A DNA stretch of 64,000 nucleotides from Agriotes lineatus (GCA_940337035.1 CALNHX010002691.1:1-64000); one strand, 5' to 3'; shown: positions 35,501-47,310, counted from the stretch's first letter. Translations and numbers: made by a program. The notes: generated by a model from the sequence alone, not told the origin.

Positions 35501-35793
35501 ATACCTTGTTTTATTGCAACAGTAAAACCTTCAATTTCTTTTACAAACTGGAAATGATATTTGAGCAATATTACGATGTTGTTTGTAAACAAAATGTCGA
35601 TTTAAAAAGATTTTTTGTAAACAAAATGTGTGAAAGTACTATTGATATTGTACACATATCACCATGCCATAACTTAAAGCTCAAAATTATAAATCGATTT
35701 GTGACCTTCAGGTTAAAAATCTCCAGTAAAAAGAAAATGGGTGTAAAGCAGAAAATCTTCGCAAGTAAATCTGTAATGTCCTCACAACTATGA
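32570..35793 (+). pseudogene. P-element-family transposase, one frameshift from intact
   Basis: Exon 1 (32570-32722) encodes the first part of a THAP finger: MVCCSAFGCSNRS, FPRNP, KEWAAKVNR and LCE. A GTAAGT donor follows, and after a TTTTACACAG acceptor exon 2 (33371) continues VHFKPEMWD and AVPTIF, completing C2CH and the AVPTxF signature. The frame shifts by one base in an A-rich run near 33750 (MLK-R versus KKKYNQD), then runs uninterrupted to 35793. That part holds a helix-turn-helix (ETIIKALKLKFSCG), the RNase-H-like core with VLVLDEM, SDMGSSNQSLW, ADVPHLFKNIKN and RFTQDCLENLFSAIR (candidate acidic catalytic residues). The total is about 850 residues, in the P/THAP9 range. It would bind the element's ends and excise it. 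Confidence 0.85.
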
Positions 35794-35879
35794 TATGTAT
35801 ACATTATATTTAGTATATATACTATTGTTTTGTAGATTAGAATGTTTGTCGAGTTTGACATTTTTCACCTTTTTTTACT

Positions 35880-37480
35880 GCTAGTCATGTTGCCGTAGAG
35901 TTCTTTTATAGCAAAAGTTAGACTAATTCCTTCATTTTTCATGGTTTCCCATAATTTTGCTAATGGTATTCTGTCGTAAAACCTTTTGTAAGTCAATGAA
36001 GGTCGTATGGGTTTTTAAATTTCGAGACCGTCCCACTCGGAACACTGCTCTGCTCCTCTACATCTGTTATATCTTGCTCAATTTTTTGTTTTACTATCTT
36101 GCCGTAGATTTGTCCCAAAAAATTGGCCATACTTAGGTTTCTATAATTGGCGCATTTTTTCCTGTCGCCTTTCTTGTGAATGATACTCATAAACGCCTGT
36201 TTTCACTCAGGATGTACTTCTTTACTACTTAAAAGATTAAAGATGTAAGTTAAGATCTCAAATAGATTCTCGGGTCCACATTTTACAAACCTAAGTGGTA
36301 TTCTCTTTGGACCTGGCGCCCTTCCATTGTTCACGCTGCCTACGGTTTGCTTTAGCTCTTGGATGGTTATTTCATAATTCGATGTTGAGATGTCTATTTC
36401 TTGGCCATTGTCATTCTTTTCGTCAATATTTAGAAATTATTTCCTATTTTTAAGCAGCTATTTTCCATAGTATTTGGCCCAGTCGAGATAAGAGATATTA
36501 ACTGAATTTTGCCGTATTCTTTTTCGTTTTCTCGTAAACTTTTTATAGTTCTCCAAGCTTCTGATGTTCTAGTGGTGCCGATGTTTGTACATGTTTATTT
36601 GTTCATATATGTCCTGCCACATCTTGTTTCTGGCACAGGCTACTGCATTTTTTTACTTTTGTTTTTTCTGCATATAGCAGTTTGTCTTGGTTCTGTCTGG
36701 TGACTAACCACTTTGAGTATCGTTGCTTTTTGTCCTTAAGCAACCCTCCAATCTCTTCTGTCAACCATGAAGTACTATTATAATTAACATTGACTTTAGG
36801 CGCTTCTTCGAGTGCTTCATATGCTGCTTTTTTATTGTATCGATGACTTTTTGATACATCTGGAGAGCAGAAGAATAGAGAATATCATTGAGCTTAAATC
36901 ACAGTCTCATCTTCTATAGGAATTTTACCGAATCTTACTTTAGTTCTTATAGACTATATTTTGGCGAGTTGTCTAAAAAGCTATTTGTATTCTCCCTGGG
37001 AGACTTCTTGAATGTTGAATAGGAAAATGGATCTTAGACTTCAAAAGGTAGTGCTCTCAACCACATACCACACTCTGCACCTCGATGTAGACGTACGTCT
37101 TCGCTAAGTAAATGTGTTCTCTGTCTACAAATCATATAGTCTATGAAGTTTTCGTGTTCACATACTCATATTCCGTTGTCGTTTGCTAAGTCGTCTCCTA
37201 TTATGGCCGTCCGGCTGTATTCTTCTAGGCTTTTTAATACAGTTTACAATTTAAGGCAAATGGGGTATCGGCCCATCGCACCCGAGTCTGGTAGTGGGAT
37301 GTGCCTTGGCAATGCCGGTAAATATGGTTATGTCACCAATTCCAGGTCACCAGACCTCCGTTCGTTCTTCAGTAGTGTGCACCATGTGCAGGAGGGGTTG
37401 ACATTTGGATACCTTTGGATGTTATTGCACAGCTTACACCCTACTATGAAATGTTTTTTCGCAAAGTGTTGTTTTATTTA
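35880..37480 (-). pseudogene. LINE D relic: endonuclease end, linker, RT start
   Basis: On the minus strand, about 37040-37160 reads ENFIDYMICRQRTHLL, EDVRLHRGAECG and LRAL, the end of a LINE endonuclease. About 36690-36830 reads AAYEALEEAPKVNV and TSWLTEEIGGLLKDKKQ, the linker. 35993-36190 reads MSIIHKKGDRKKCANYRNLS, an RT start with the NYR signature, and EEQSSVPSG. Many stops. The style (NYR-G/N-LS, RGAECG) is that of RTE- or Jockey-like LINEs. It sits in the P element after the transposase gene. Confidence 0.65.
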
Positions 37481-37542
37481 ACTATTAAAGTAAAGTCTTT
37501 CGCTCACATTGCAAGTTACATTTGTTACTATTCATTATTCTA

Positions 37543-38277
37543 CAGTGAGCGCCAAAAAGCATTGGCCAGTTTCAATACCTAATAAAAACCCATACACTTC
37601 ACCTATGGAATCAATGATAATTTCTTCATAAATCGGAAACTTGGGAGTTTTGTTTCAATGTTTGACATCCTCCGAAAGTGACAGTTTGGTGTGCTGTTTC
37701 ACCGTCAAAGATTGTCGGGGCTCATTTTTTCGAGGAAATTGGTGAAACGGCAACGGTTACATCTCAAAGACATTACATGCTTTAAAGATCTTTTTATCGC
37801 AAATAGAGGAAATAGTAAATGAATATTGGTTTCAACAGGACGGTGCTACAAATTACACCGCAAGAATTAATACGAATATCCTACGACAATCGTTTCCAAA
37901 TAAACTGATTTCTTGCTGTGGTGACCTTCATTAGCCCTCGAGATCGCAGGACATAACCACTCCTGATTTTTTCTTTGGGATTACTTGAAGAGCAGAGTAT
38001 TTACGAGAAAGATAAGAAATCTGGAAAAGTTTAAAATGTTTATTCGGGAAAATATTGAAGCTATACTGCAGGATATGCGGCAACGTGTGATGAGAGATTT
38101 CGGCCACCGTTTAAAAGAGTGCATTCAACAAGAGGGGAGTCATTTAACCGACAGCATTTTTCATAAGTGAATCTCCCATTCTTAGTCTTTAAGAAATAGT
38201 TCTGATTAACTGTGTAATTTAAGCAAATAAATTGTTATTACAAATTGAAACTGACCAATGCTTTTTGGCGCTCACTG
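37543..38277 (+). mobile_element. Internally deleted mariner-like element
   Basis: The termini are inverted: CAGTGAGCGCCAAAAAGCAT at 37543 and ATGCTTTTTGGCGCTCACTG ending at 38277, with TA on each side. The 735-bp body holds the C-terminal half of a transposase in pieces: FQQDGAT, FPNK, PDFFFGIT, then the open part 37985-38170 (MKSRVFTRKIRNLEKF to SIFHK). The N-terminal half is gone and stops remain, so it is non-autonomous. It is the same family as 10900-11710, and a better guide to that element's ends. Confidence 0.9.
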
Positions 38278-38279
38278 TA

Positions 38280-39604
38280 TTTACTGCATGGATTGGTGAT
38301 GCAGTGTAGTTTTTTACACACAATATATGTTGGTATAGTTGAATAAATTAAAGAGTGTTGATTTTAAAGTTTTAGATTATATTCATATAATATATACAAA
38401 TAGCACTTAAGAGTGACGTCTGCTTTGTTGGATGGTTAACATGATTCTATATTCTGCTTAAAAACTAAGTTGAAATTTTTTTAGGCTATCCGCAAGTCCC
38501 GTGGGGGTGTCTAAATAGCCATTGAAACGTTCGGTAACTTTTGGCGTGGAAACTAAAATTTTGCGGATTATCGCGAACAAGCACACTGTTGGCAAAGGTT
38601 TATTGGGGTTTCAAATACGATAGACTTTTAGGACAATAATGTTTTAAGAAATGCATTGAATGTGCTTATGAATAATTTTGGCGAAACTGCACAAAACTGT
38701 AAGAACATTTTGAATTTAACTGAAACGCTGCAAACTAATCACATAAAAATACATCTATTTAATTAATCTTAAAACTAGAGTCCAACACTGCACTCATCCC
38801 GAAATAAAATTTGGGTAGTAAATACAGTATGTGGCTTATTAGTCTGCCTTTTATTTCGATATTTTCCTTCTTTCCCCTGCTACTTTTAAATACATTTCAA
38901 TAAATGGTTATTTACAGATATATAAGCAAAACGTTTGTGGAACTGTAATAGCCAACAGCTATTGTATGTTAATTCAACTTTCATACTATGTATTGTTAAT
39001 GTGGAAATCTGGAATGGGTTTTTACTAATGTGCTTGTCTCCTAACCGTTGGAAGCAATAATTTAGAGGTCAAAATGCTAGTAATTAGTTGGAGATTCAGA
39101 AGCTCTAGGCATTTTGAAAAGTATAGATAGATGCCTTGTAGTTTTCCTAATTCACCAAAACTGTATAAAATCAAAGAAAACGCCAAACACGGTTGTCTTT
39201 TAGTTCCAGAAGCCATTCCAGTTTGAACATGTATAGCAAGTAGTTTACTGATAATTTAAATTAGTTCCTTTCATTTCATTATAATATATGTACTTGTTCC
39301 TTGGAAATAGTTTGTGTTTAACGCATTTATAACTGAAGGCATTTTATTCTTGTTAAATAAACCAACATATTTTATGTACCATTATTAAAAGCTGGTGTTT
39401 ATGTTATTTGTGAAAAGACAAGAAGAACCCTACGTCTTCGAAGCGTTACCGTCTAATGGTTGAATAAAAAAACGGGTAACAGAACGTTATCAAACAATAC
39501 CTTTTAAGCAATTCTTTTTGTCACTTTACGATGGCCTCTCATAGAGTCACTGTAGTTTCTCATGCAAACCTATTTTGAAGTTAGAAGAGACATGGTGGCC
39601 AACA
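38280..39604. other. P-element interior or tail, no gene
   Basis: AT-rich DNA without coding signal. About 39222-39250 (TTTGAACATGTATAGCAAG) recurs at 41360-41390, so it belongs to the P-element family's right half. Confidence 0.45.
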
Positions 39605-39648
39605 ATCGTATGGCCACACTGTGATTATACAGTCACTGTATTTATGTA
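39605..39648 (-). repeat. Second P-type right terminus
   Basis: ACAATCGTATGGCCACACTG continuing TGATTATACAGTCACTG is the reverse complement of the left end at 32021 with one or two changes. It is followed by TATTTATG, not CCATAGTA, so it is not the partner of the left end by target duplication. It is probably the end of a second, rearranged P copy. Confidence 0.7.
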
Positions 39649-39686
39649 GGTAATGCGCATTTGAGTTATTTTATAAAAACTAAAGT

Positions 39687-40982
39687 TTTTTTTTTTTTTT
39701 TTATTAACAACTTTGCATATTTACAATCTACTCGTTACAAGAGTAATAAGTAAATGTTATAATGTTAATTATGTAGCATGAGGGGGGTTCGGCCAGTGCC
39801 GTTACCCCATATTTATTTTACTGGTTTTGGTTGCCGTCTAGAGGTAGGTCTTGTGGCCATTTTCTTTTTAGCCTCCTAGTGACGGTCGGTTGGTTAGACA
39901 GTTGATCCACGAGTTGGTTTTCATGCCCTGCCAAGTTATTGGTGTACGATTTTGCAAGCCTTTTGATCTCGTCCGCCACATATGGAATTCCTAGGTCGTT
40001 GTGGATGGTTTCATTTGTGATGTACCACGGAGCATCTGTTATGATTCTAAGGATTTTTGATTGGCATCTTTGTAGGATCTTGGTGTGTGATGCTTTTGTG
40101 CATCCCCACAGCTGGATTCCATATGTCCATATTGGCTTTAGTATTACTTTATATAAGAGTAATTTGTTTTGTATGGATAGTTGGGATCGTTTTCCGACCA
40201 GCCAGTTCATTTGTTTTATTTTTAGATCGATTTGTTTTCTTTTTGTTTTGATATGCGTGTTCCAGATTAATTTCTGATCCAGGTGCAGTCCGAGATATTT
40301 GATTTCGGTCTTCTGAGGTATTGGGTTGTTGTTAAATATGACACGTGGACACGTGATGCGCCTATTGGTAAACGTGACGTGTGCAGATTTATCGCTATTC
40401 ACTGTTATTCTCCACTTGCCAAACCAGTCTTGAAGAGTGTTGAGATGATTTTGCAGGTGTGATGTTGCTGTTTCCGGATTTTCACTGATTGAAAGAATAG
40501 CCGTATCGTCGGCAAACATTGCAATTATGGTGTTGTCTACGGTAGGGGTATCAGAGGTATACAGCAAGTACAGTAAGGGACCCAACACGCTGCCTTGCGG
40601 GACTCCAGAGGTAATCTTGTGGTAGTTAGACACAGTGCTGTTGATCTTAACTTGATATATCCTATCGCTTAGGTATGACTTTAATAACAAGTACAATTGG
40701 CTTGGGAAGTGAAGTTTAATTTTGAATAATAGGCCTGCATGCCATACCCTGTCGAAAGCTTGCTTGATGTCTAAGAATGCGGCTGTGCAGATTCGTTTTG
40801 TTTCGAGACTCTCCATTATGTGTGTTACGATTCGATGGGTTTGGTGGATCGTTGAATGATGTTGACGGAATCCGAATTGGTAGTGTGGTATTATGTGTTC
40901 TAGATCTACGTCTTTGTGTATTCTTTTTAGCAGTAGTCTTTCGAATACCTTGGATATTAAGGGCAAAAGACTGATTGGTCGG
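39687..40982 (-). mobile_element. 5'-truncated Jockey-like LINE C with 12-bp target duplication
   Basis: AAAAACTAAAGT occurs at 39675-39686 and again at 40983-40994, tightly bracketing the element. Its poly(A) tail is the T run starting at 39687. The 5' end stops inside RT block 1 (about RPISLLPLISKVFERLL), a standard 5' truncation. Confidence 0.95.
39818..40982 (-). pseudogene. LINE C reverse transcriptase, truncated at its N-terminus
   Basis: An uninterrupted frame covers most of an RT and its C-terminal tail: HYQFGFRQHHSTIHQ, AAFLDIKQAFDRVWHAGL, ITSGVPQGSVLGPLL, FADDTAILS (catalytic box FADD) and KYLGLHLDQKLIW. It ends after TYGIQLWGCTKASH and ITDAPWYITN, typical of Jockey-clade LINEs such as those labelled 'mobile element jockey'. 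Only the endonuclease and first RT block are missing. The intact frame and clean target duplication point to a fairly recent insertion. It cannot move on its own. Confidence 0.9.
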
Positions 40983-41182
40983 AAAAACTAAAGTAAGAAT
41001 CATACTAAATTTTAACCAAGTAATAACATGGTATTATTTTTTTTTACAAATCTTCCTTAAATATAGAGTTCAAAAGCATGTTCGAAATTGTCTTATTTTA
41101 AATTATATCTCTTTTTGTTGTTCATCGTGCTTCAAAATATGCAGTACTTTGCCAAATTACACCTATAAAACATGTATCGAGA

Positions 41183-41776
41183 AAACTCCAGTATAGCCCA
41201 CTGGTACATTTTGCCAATTAGTTATTTACGATATTCAGTATTAACATCAAACAAACCAGAACATTTAACAGAGAAATAAATATTTTCCTGTAAGTTTTAT
41301 TTTGCTTAAATATTCGTAAGTAACTGCTCAATAGATTATTGCGGTGTACAGTTGCAATTCCAGGTTGAACATGTATAGCAAGTAGTTAATGTCGGGAAAA
41401 CTCCAGTATAGCCCACTGGTACATTTTGACATTTACGGAATATGCGCATAAAGGAACTGTTATGCCAGTGGTGAAACTGGATTTTAAGTTATGGATAAGA
41501 GAAATGCTCATTGGGAAATTCAAATTCACAATTATATACGACGATTGGACTAACTGCTTTTTTTACGGTGATGCACAGGCATTTTTGTACTAAGTACACA
41601 CAAATCTTAAACTGCAGCTAACTTAAATTCGCACCTTGACAGCAGTCAAGATTGGGTCTGGCATGAGACTCCCGTGTTTTGCCTCCATTGTCTAAACATT
41701 TGTAGAACCTCCGACAAACTGAGAATCACATTATCACGCGCATGCGCCTAAGCACCAGTGGGCTATATTGGGGTTT
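41183..41776. repeat. Small inverted-repeat element plus a solo end
   Basis: AAAACTCCAGTATAGCCCAC and the following TGGTACATTTT begin at 41183 and again at 41397. The reverse complement (ACCAGTGGGCTATATTGGGG) ends near 41776. So 41397-41776 is an element of about 380 bp with terminal inverted repeats, and 41183-41210 is a stray end. Confidence 0.7.
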
Positions 41777-42299
41777 AGCCCATGTACCTATCTAATATAA
41801 TTTAGATGTTAATAAAGCATATTAAATTACCGAGGAGATTTCTACAAATGATGCTATATCATTTGTATTTTGGATTTGAACTTTCCAATTTCCACTAATT
41901 GTAATAAATTGAAGACACCGTATGACTCATATTTCTTCAACATTTAAACCCCCTTTGGTATTTTATTGTATTTGAGAGATCAGTCATTTTGAATAACAAT
42001 CTTTCACTTCAGTAAATGAATTGTCAAATTTTATTTTGACTTTAGTAATTTTTTGTTACCAAATGTCGCTTACACCGTTAAAAAGATTCTATTTTTTTAT
42101 TACATCACCATGGTTTTTCGCAAAATCTGATTTTGACATTGGAATCAAAAGTACCAGCCAACAATTGTATGGCCACACTGTGATTATATAGTCACTGTAA
42201 CCATAGTAACTCACAACGCCCTCTAGGCTATTATGTACCCCCTAATATGCAATGTATCTCAGTTATTAAGAAACAATAATAGACTAGTAAGACATAAAA

Positions 42300-42693
42300 A
42301 TGTATACTGATGATTCTGAACCTGAAGGCGGGGTAGAGGCTGCCATTCCAACGACAACTGGTCATTGCAAATTTGAACTCAACGCTTTGTCCAGCATCTC
42401 TATCGACCAATTAAATGGAGTTCTCGACGCGATGAAATATATCAATGCAATTGAATTCACCAATTTGTTATTCAGGTCCGATCCATACATGCCATAGGAG
42501 GAACTCTTTTATACTAATTCATCCTTTATTTGCTCAAATCCAAGACTGCCACCAAAGAATATTAAATTCGACCAAATCTGTATGTTTTATTTAGACACCT
42601 GGACACATAGGTATTTCTGAAAATGAACGAGTCGACTTGTTGGCTAAAGAAGCTGTTTCTGATTCTAAGGTACATAATAATGTAACAGTTTTA
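42300..42693 (+). pseudogene. LINE RNase H domain fragment
   Basis: MYTDDSEPEGGVEAAI (42300) corresponds to the first catalytic aspartate of an RNase H domain; then come LSSISIDQLNGVLDAMKYI (the glutamate position is Gln here) and LLFRSDPYM (aspartate). After a frame change, HPLFAQIQDCHQ and KSVCFI-stop-TPGHIGISENE lead to VDLLAKEAV, the last conserved block, with a stop where Trp is expected. LINEs of the I, R1 or Loa type have this domain after the RT. Nothing of the RT is present. The inverted-repeat element begins about 30 bp downstream. Confidence 0.75.
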
Positions 42694-42719
42694 TAAGTTA
42701 TGATGCCAAACATGTCACG

Positions 42720-45340
42720 ACTAGTACAGGCGCCAGGGAAATCGTTAATAGGGCTTTACGTGCAATTTTTGGTACCAGCATTTTGGGTTAATGGGTGGGT
42801 GGGGGGCTGTGCTCTGAATCTAACTTTAAGTTTTCGGATCGATCGGAGAAATTTTTTTCCCGCAATATCAGAAGTGTTGAAAACGGTTTTTTAGCAATTT
42901 CTCGTTTCCTGTTGCTCTGATGCTGAAATTGCATCACTACAAGTTTGTAGTTTATAAAATTCCTCACAACTTTTGGAAATACCTTTTTCTCGTGCGCTCA
43001 ACAATTCAAAAGTTGTTACCCCATAAAGCCAAGAAATTAAGGGTTGAAATGGCTTTTACGTAAATATATCGCTTTCAGTTAATCCTACGATGAAAAATAC
43101 TCTTATATTTTTTGTAGAACAACTAATTTGCATAAAACTTGTGTATGAGTATTTTTTCATTTGGACAATTATTTACCGTTCTACAGCGCCGCAAATGTCG
43201 CAAGTCACGTAAACCGTACATTTAATGTGCACTTTCGAACGGCCCTGTTCCTTTGAGGTACAGTTTGTAGCGCGTCTTTTTATGTGGTTTCCCCGATATG
43301 CCTACTCCACGAAGTGTATTTCTAACAGTCTCACACTTCCCATGGTCTTTTTGATGGACCGGGTTCTGCATCGTTGATCCCACTCATTGCAGAATCGTTG
43401 ATTTTGTCGCCCTTGTCAAGTTGTGTTTCCTTTGAAAAGAACTCAGAAAGAGAAAATATGTCGTCGTCGTAATTGATGTGATATTCGTCAACATCTGTAG
43501 TAAGCATTCTGGAGAACTCCTGCACGTTCTCACAGGATTCTCCGGCGGGAAGCAAATGGCGGTGCACTTTAAACCCGCTTTGCTCAGCCACAAGCCTTTC
43601 CACATTTGGTCTTGCACCCGCATGAAATTAATTTTATTATTGCAAGAGGCGAGGAAGGCTCAGTGCTAGACACCTGTGTAAACGTACGGTCACTTTTCTT
43701 TCAGCCCCATCTTCCCGCGGGTAGAGTGTCACTAAACTTAAACAAAATAAAAATTTATATTCAAAATTAACAATTCACGACTCACCATGTGAAGAACAAT
43801 CAATTCGGTTATTCTGTTATTTGATTAATTTTTTGAATCTAGACTGTAATGTGTTTTTCTTTGCAACCCCGGAAAACTGAATACGAAGGAACAGCATTAC
43901 TCTACATCATGCGTGAAACACGGCGATGCTGTATCAAAGCATATCTTGTTCTTGCATGCATTTTCTGGTTGTGACACAACATCGGCTGCTTACGGTATGG
44001 GCAAAGTGAAATTTCTTAAAACCCTAGAAAAGACACCTACCCTGGAATCTGCAGCGAATCACTTTGTACAGCAAGATGTAGACGCGGATATTATCGCATT
44101 AGCGGGAGAGCAATTTTTTATTGCGTTGTACGGTGGAGACATCCATAAAGACAAGTCAATCAACTTGCTGCAATACAAACACTTCGCAAAATCCCTTGTG
44201 AAGTCAACGTTTAATCTGGCATCCCTGCCACCTACAAAAGACACGGCCAGGATGCACGCATTCCGGACATACCATCAAGTTCAATCCTGGCTTGTAAATG
44301 ACACTCTACCCGCGGAAAGATGGGGCTGGAAAAAACGTGGCCGTATGTTTACACCGGTGCCTACCACTGAGCCTCCCGCGCCTACTGCAATAATTAAATT
44401 AATTTCATGCGGGTGTAAGACCAAATGTGGAAAGGCTTGTGGCTGCAGCAAAGCGGGTTTAAAGTGCATCGCCATTTGCTCCATATGCGCCGGGAAATCA
44501 TGTGAGAACGTGCAAGAAATCTCCAGAATGCTTGCTACAGATGAAGACGAATACCACACCAGCTACGACGATGACATATTTTCTCTTCCCGAGTTTGTTT
44601 CAAGGGTAACACAACTTAACAAGGGCGACAAAATCGACGATTCTGCAATGATTGGAATTGACGATGCAGAACCCGGCCCATCAAAAAGACCAAAGGAAGT
44701 GTAGAAATTCACTTCGTGGATTAGGCCTATAGGGGAGACCACGTAAATTAAAACGCTCCACAAGCTGTACCTCAAAGGTGGTGTGGAAAACAGTTGGTGC
44801 GACACACTCGAAGGAACAGGGCCGTTCGAAAGTGCACATTAAATGTACGGTTTACGTGACTTGCGACATTTGCGGCGCTGTAGAACGGCAAATAATTGTC
44901 CAAATGGAAAAATACTCATACACAAATTTTATGCAAATTAGTTGTTCTACAAAAAATATAAGAGTATTTTTTATTGTAGGATTAACTGAAAGCGATATAT
45001 TTACGTAAAACCCATTTCAACCCTTAATTTCTTGGCCTTATGGGGTAACAACTTTTAAATTGTTAAGCGCACGAGAAAAAGGCATTTCCAAAAGTTGTGA
45101 GGAATTGCATAAACTACAAACTTGTACTGATGCAATTCCAGTGCCAGAGCAACAGGAAACGAGGGATTGCTGAAAAACCGTTTTCAACACTTCTTCCGAT
45201 ATTGCGGAAAAAAATTTCGCCGATCGATCCGAAAACTTAAAATTAGACTCAGAGCACAGCCCCCCACCCACCCATTAACACAAAATGCTGGTACCAAGAA
45301 TTGCATGTAAAAATTCCCTGGCGCCTGTACTAAATTCGTC
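42720..45340. mobile_element. Transposon with about 1-kb terminal inverted repeats
   Basis: 42720-43737 and 44306-45338 are reverse complements at roughly 85-90% by eye. The termini are TAGTACAGGCGCCAGGGAA and TTCCCTGGCGCCTGTACTA. A core of about 570 bp remains between them. Internal landmarks are GGGTGGGGGGCTGTGCTCTG against CAGAGCACAGCCCCCCACCC, and CTACAGCGCCGCAAATGTCG in each arm. It carries one clear ORF whose C-terminal half lies in the right arm; the left arm holds its antisense, decayed image. No clear target duplication was found. Confidence 0.85.
43860..44704 (+). CDS. Cysteine-rich ORF of the long-TIR element, function unknown
   Basis: The frame is open from about 43860 (no ATG near the start; the first part reads YSTSCVKHGDAV) to 44704. 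Features: LHAFSGCDTTSAAYG near the start; a middle with GEQFFIALYGG and TYHQVQSWL; then a Cys cluster, CGCKTKCGKACGCSKAGLKC and CSICAGKSCEN, similar to CXC/Tesmin-type zinc-binding repeats; and an acidic tail ending EPGPSKRPKEV. Proteins with the HAFSGCDTTS motif recur in animal genomes as mobile-element ORFs, but I cannot assign a reaction. An upstream exon may be missing. The minus-strand ORFs at 43331-43623 are its degraded inverted copy. Confidence 0.6.
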
Positions 45341-47200
45341 ACAGGATGCAATCAATATTCAAAAGCGGGAATGTGTAATTTGTTGCCAAATAATCTAAGT
45401 GAAGTGCTAAATAATATGACAATGTGAGTGAATTTAAAATCATCAAGTTCATCTCAGACTGTCGACTATATCATTTGTTATAACAATTTGTTTATTGGGC
45501 GCTAATAGCCTAGCTGCTGATGCACCATTAAGTAACTGATTTCTAAAAAATATTAAGCACATGTTTTCTTTCACAATCTTCAATTAGATAGAATCAATGA
45601 TCCAATATCACTGTTTCTAATGCTATGCAATAATGCTTCATCCATAAAACTCTTTCATATATTTGTATCGCTTTCTGAAGTAAAAAATATTATATTATAA
45701 TATGTACTGTAACATATCGTACGTATAATACACATACTCAAAAACAAATTGCATTATAATACAGAGGAAGTATAATTACATGACCAACCCATTATCCAGT
45801 CATGCATAGTGTAACAAATTTTAAAGGTGTTAGATGGGTTATTGCTTTTGCAATCTTGTGTTTGTGTATTTAAAAATTTTATATGAATATTACACAGGCG
45901 TATCAGATTGAAAACTACTTCAGCAGTTTCATGTGGCGATTTGGTGAATTTAATCTTCTAATGTTGCGATCTGCCCCGATTTTAGATTTTCAAGTATTGA
46001 GGATCGTGGCATAATTATAAACTCTCAGTCTGTATTAATTTTGTAGGTGACGAAACTTTCTTCCTTTTGCATCAACAACAGTTCTCTTCAGAGATAAGTT
46101 AATTACTTTTGAACTGATTCGGGTGAGCAGCTTTCTATAATATGAAGCTATTACTTGTTAGATTTAGTTAATTTGCCAACAGTATTAAATGGGTTGACTA
46201 TATTACGTGGTCACGCGTTAATATAATCTCGTTAGAGTAACCGCAGTTACGTGTCATGGCAACCACTTTAAAAGAATTCATTGAGAAACTGCAATTTTGA
46301 TGTTATACCAACTTAAACGGCAATGTCTAGAATGTCTTTGAAGCTGCTAATAATAGTTGCTGCCACGTGGCCGTCACTATGATTTCGTGAGTATAAAGTG
46401 GAATATTTACAAAATTTCCAGTCTCTGCCACTGTAGAGGAGAAAAAACGCCCTAATATAGGTGGAAACCAATTTATGGTTATATTTTCCAAAAGTCACCA
46501 TATTTATGGACAAGACTAATATAATGATGAACGGTCCATTTAATAAAAATTCCTATGTAACCAAAACAATTGAAAAACTATGTTTTTATATTGCTCGCTC
46601 TATATGAAGGTGGTCTGGTTTTTCAAAATGCATTGAACGATTTTTTATAACTTCAGCTTTTAAATCACCAGTGTAGTTATTACTTAGTTATTAAATGATA
46701 TTATAACTATATATGTTGAAATGAACTGCGGTTGAACCTCAGTTACTAATACTATGTTCGTCGAACATTTGTTTTGTCTATATATCCCCAAAAATACTAA
46801 ACCGTTATATTAGAAAATGAAAACTACCCACAGTTTGAAGTACAATTTGTCAGCATTGGAAAAAGCTAGAAATCACGTTTTTTTTACTTTCAAAATAGAT
46901 ACAGTTGTTGACAGCAGGTAAATATGTTGTGCAAACGATGGATCATTGAATTTTAAAATATCAGGAAAAAATTAAGAGCTCTCTCACAAGAAATATTGCA
47001 CATCGCCAGGCAAAACGTGCCACCTCGATTGGGAGGAATGCGTGAGGAAGGAAAGCTGCTACTTGTTAGATGTAATTTGTAAGAAATAACCATGTTTTTG
47101 ATGTTTGCTATTTTTGCATTGGTGTTAATTTTATGCCCCACCTATTATTTACCAGTGATTAATTTAATTTGATACGATATAGTATATTGTATGTTAAGAG
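45341..47200. other. No gene
   Basis: AT-rich sequence without recognised repeats or motif-bearing ORFs; the ORFs at 46313-46513 and 46953-47141 (minus) look random. Confidence 0.45.
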
Positions 47201-47204
47201 CTGA

Positions 47205-47310
47205 AAGTGCATTCTTGCCGCTTGCGCATGAATATTGCTGGTTGAGGCAAAGCCGAAACCAGCAATCTTGCAAAAGCGGCAAGCGCACTTTTAACTCGAA
47301 ATATACATAC
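47205..47310. repeat. Stem-loop repeat
   Basis: A hairpin with GTGCATTCTTGCCGCTTGCG pairing with CGGCAAGCGCACTTTTAA and an inner stem TTGCTGGTT/AACCAGCAA around AAAGCCG. Same apex style as the other stem-loops. Confidence 0.65.

Larger units (their letters stand above)
32021..42197 (+). mobile_element. P-element-family transposon with nested insertions
   Basis: The left end CAGTGACTATATAATCACAG (32021), continuing GTGTGGCCATACGAT, is matched in reverse at 42158-42197. CCATAGTA flanks both ends (32013-32020 directly; 42201-42208 after three extra bases), close to the 8-bp duplication typical of P elements. Inside lie the THAP/transposase gene, a LINE relic (35880-37480), a mariner element (37543-38277), a second right terminus (39605-39648), a LINE insertion (39687-40982) and a small inverted-repeat element (41397-41776). 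41212-41355 repeats 32261-32409 in the same orientation and is followed by a copy of about 39222-39250, as if an internally deleted P element lies at the right end. Confidence 0.7.

Noticed and set aside
43331..43623. Two overlapping minus-strand ORFs
   Set aside because: Decayed inverted copy of the plus-strand ORF in the right arm of the same element.
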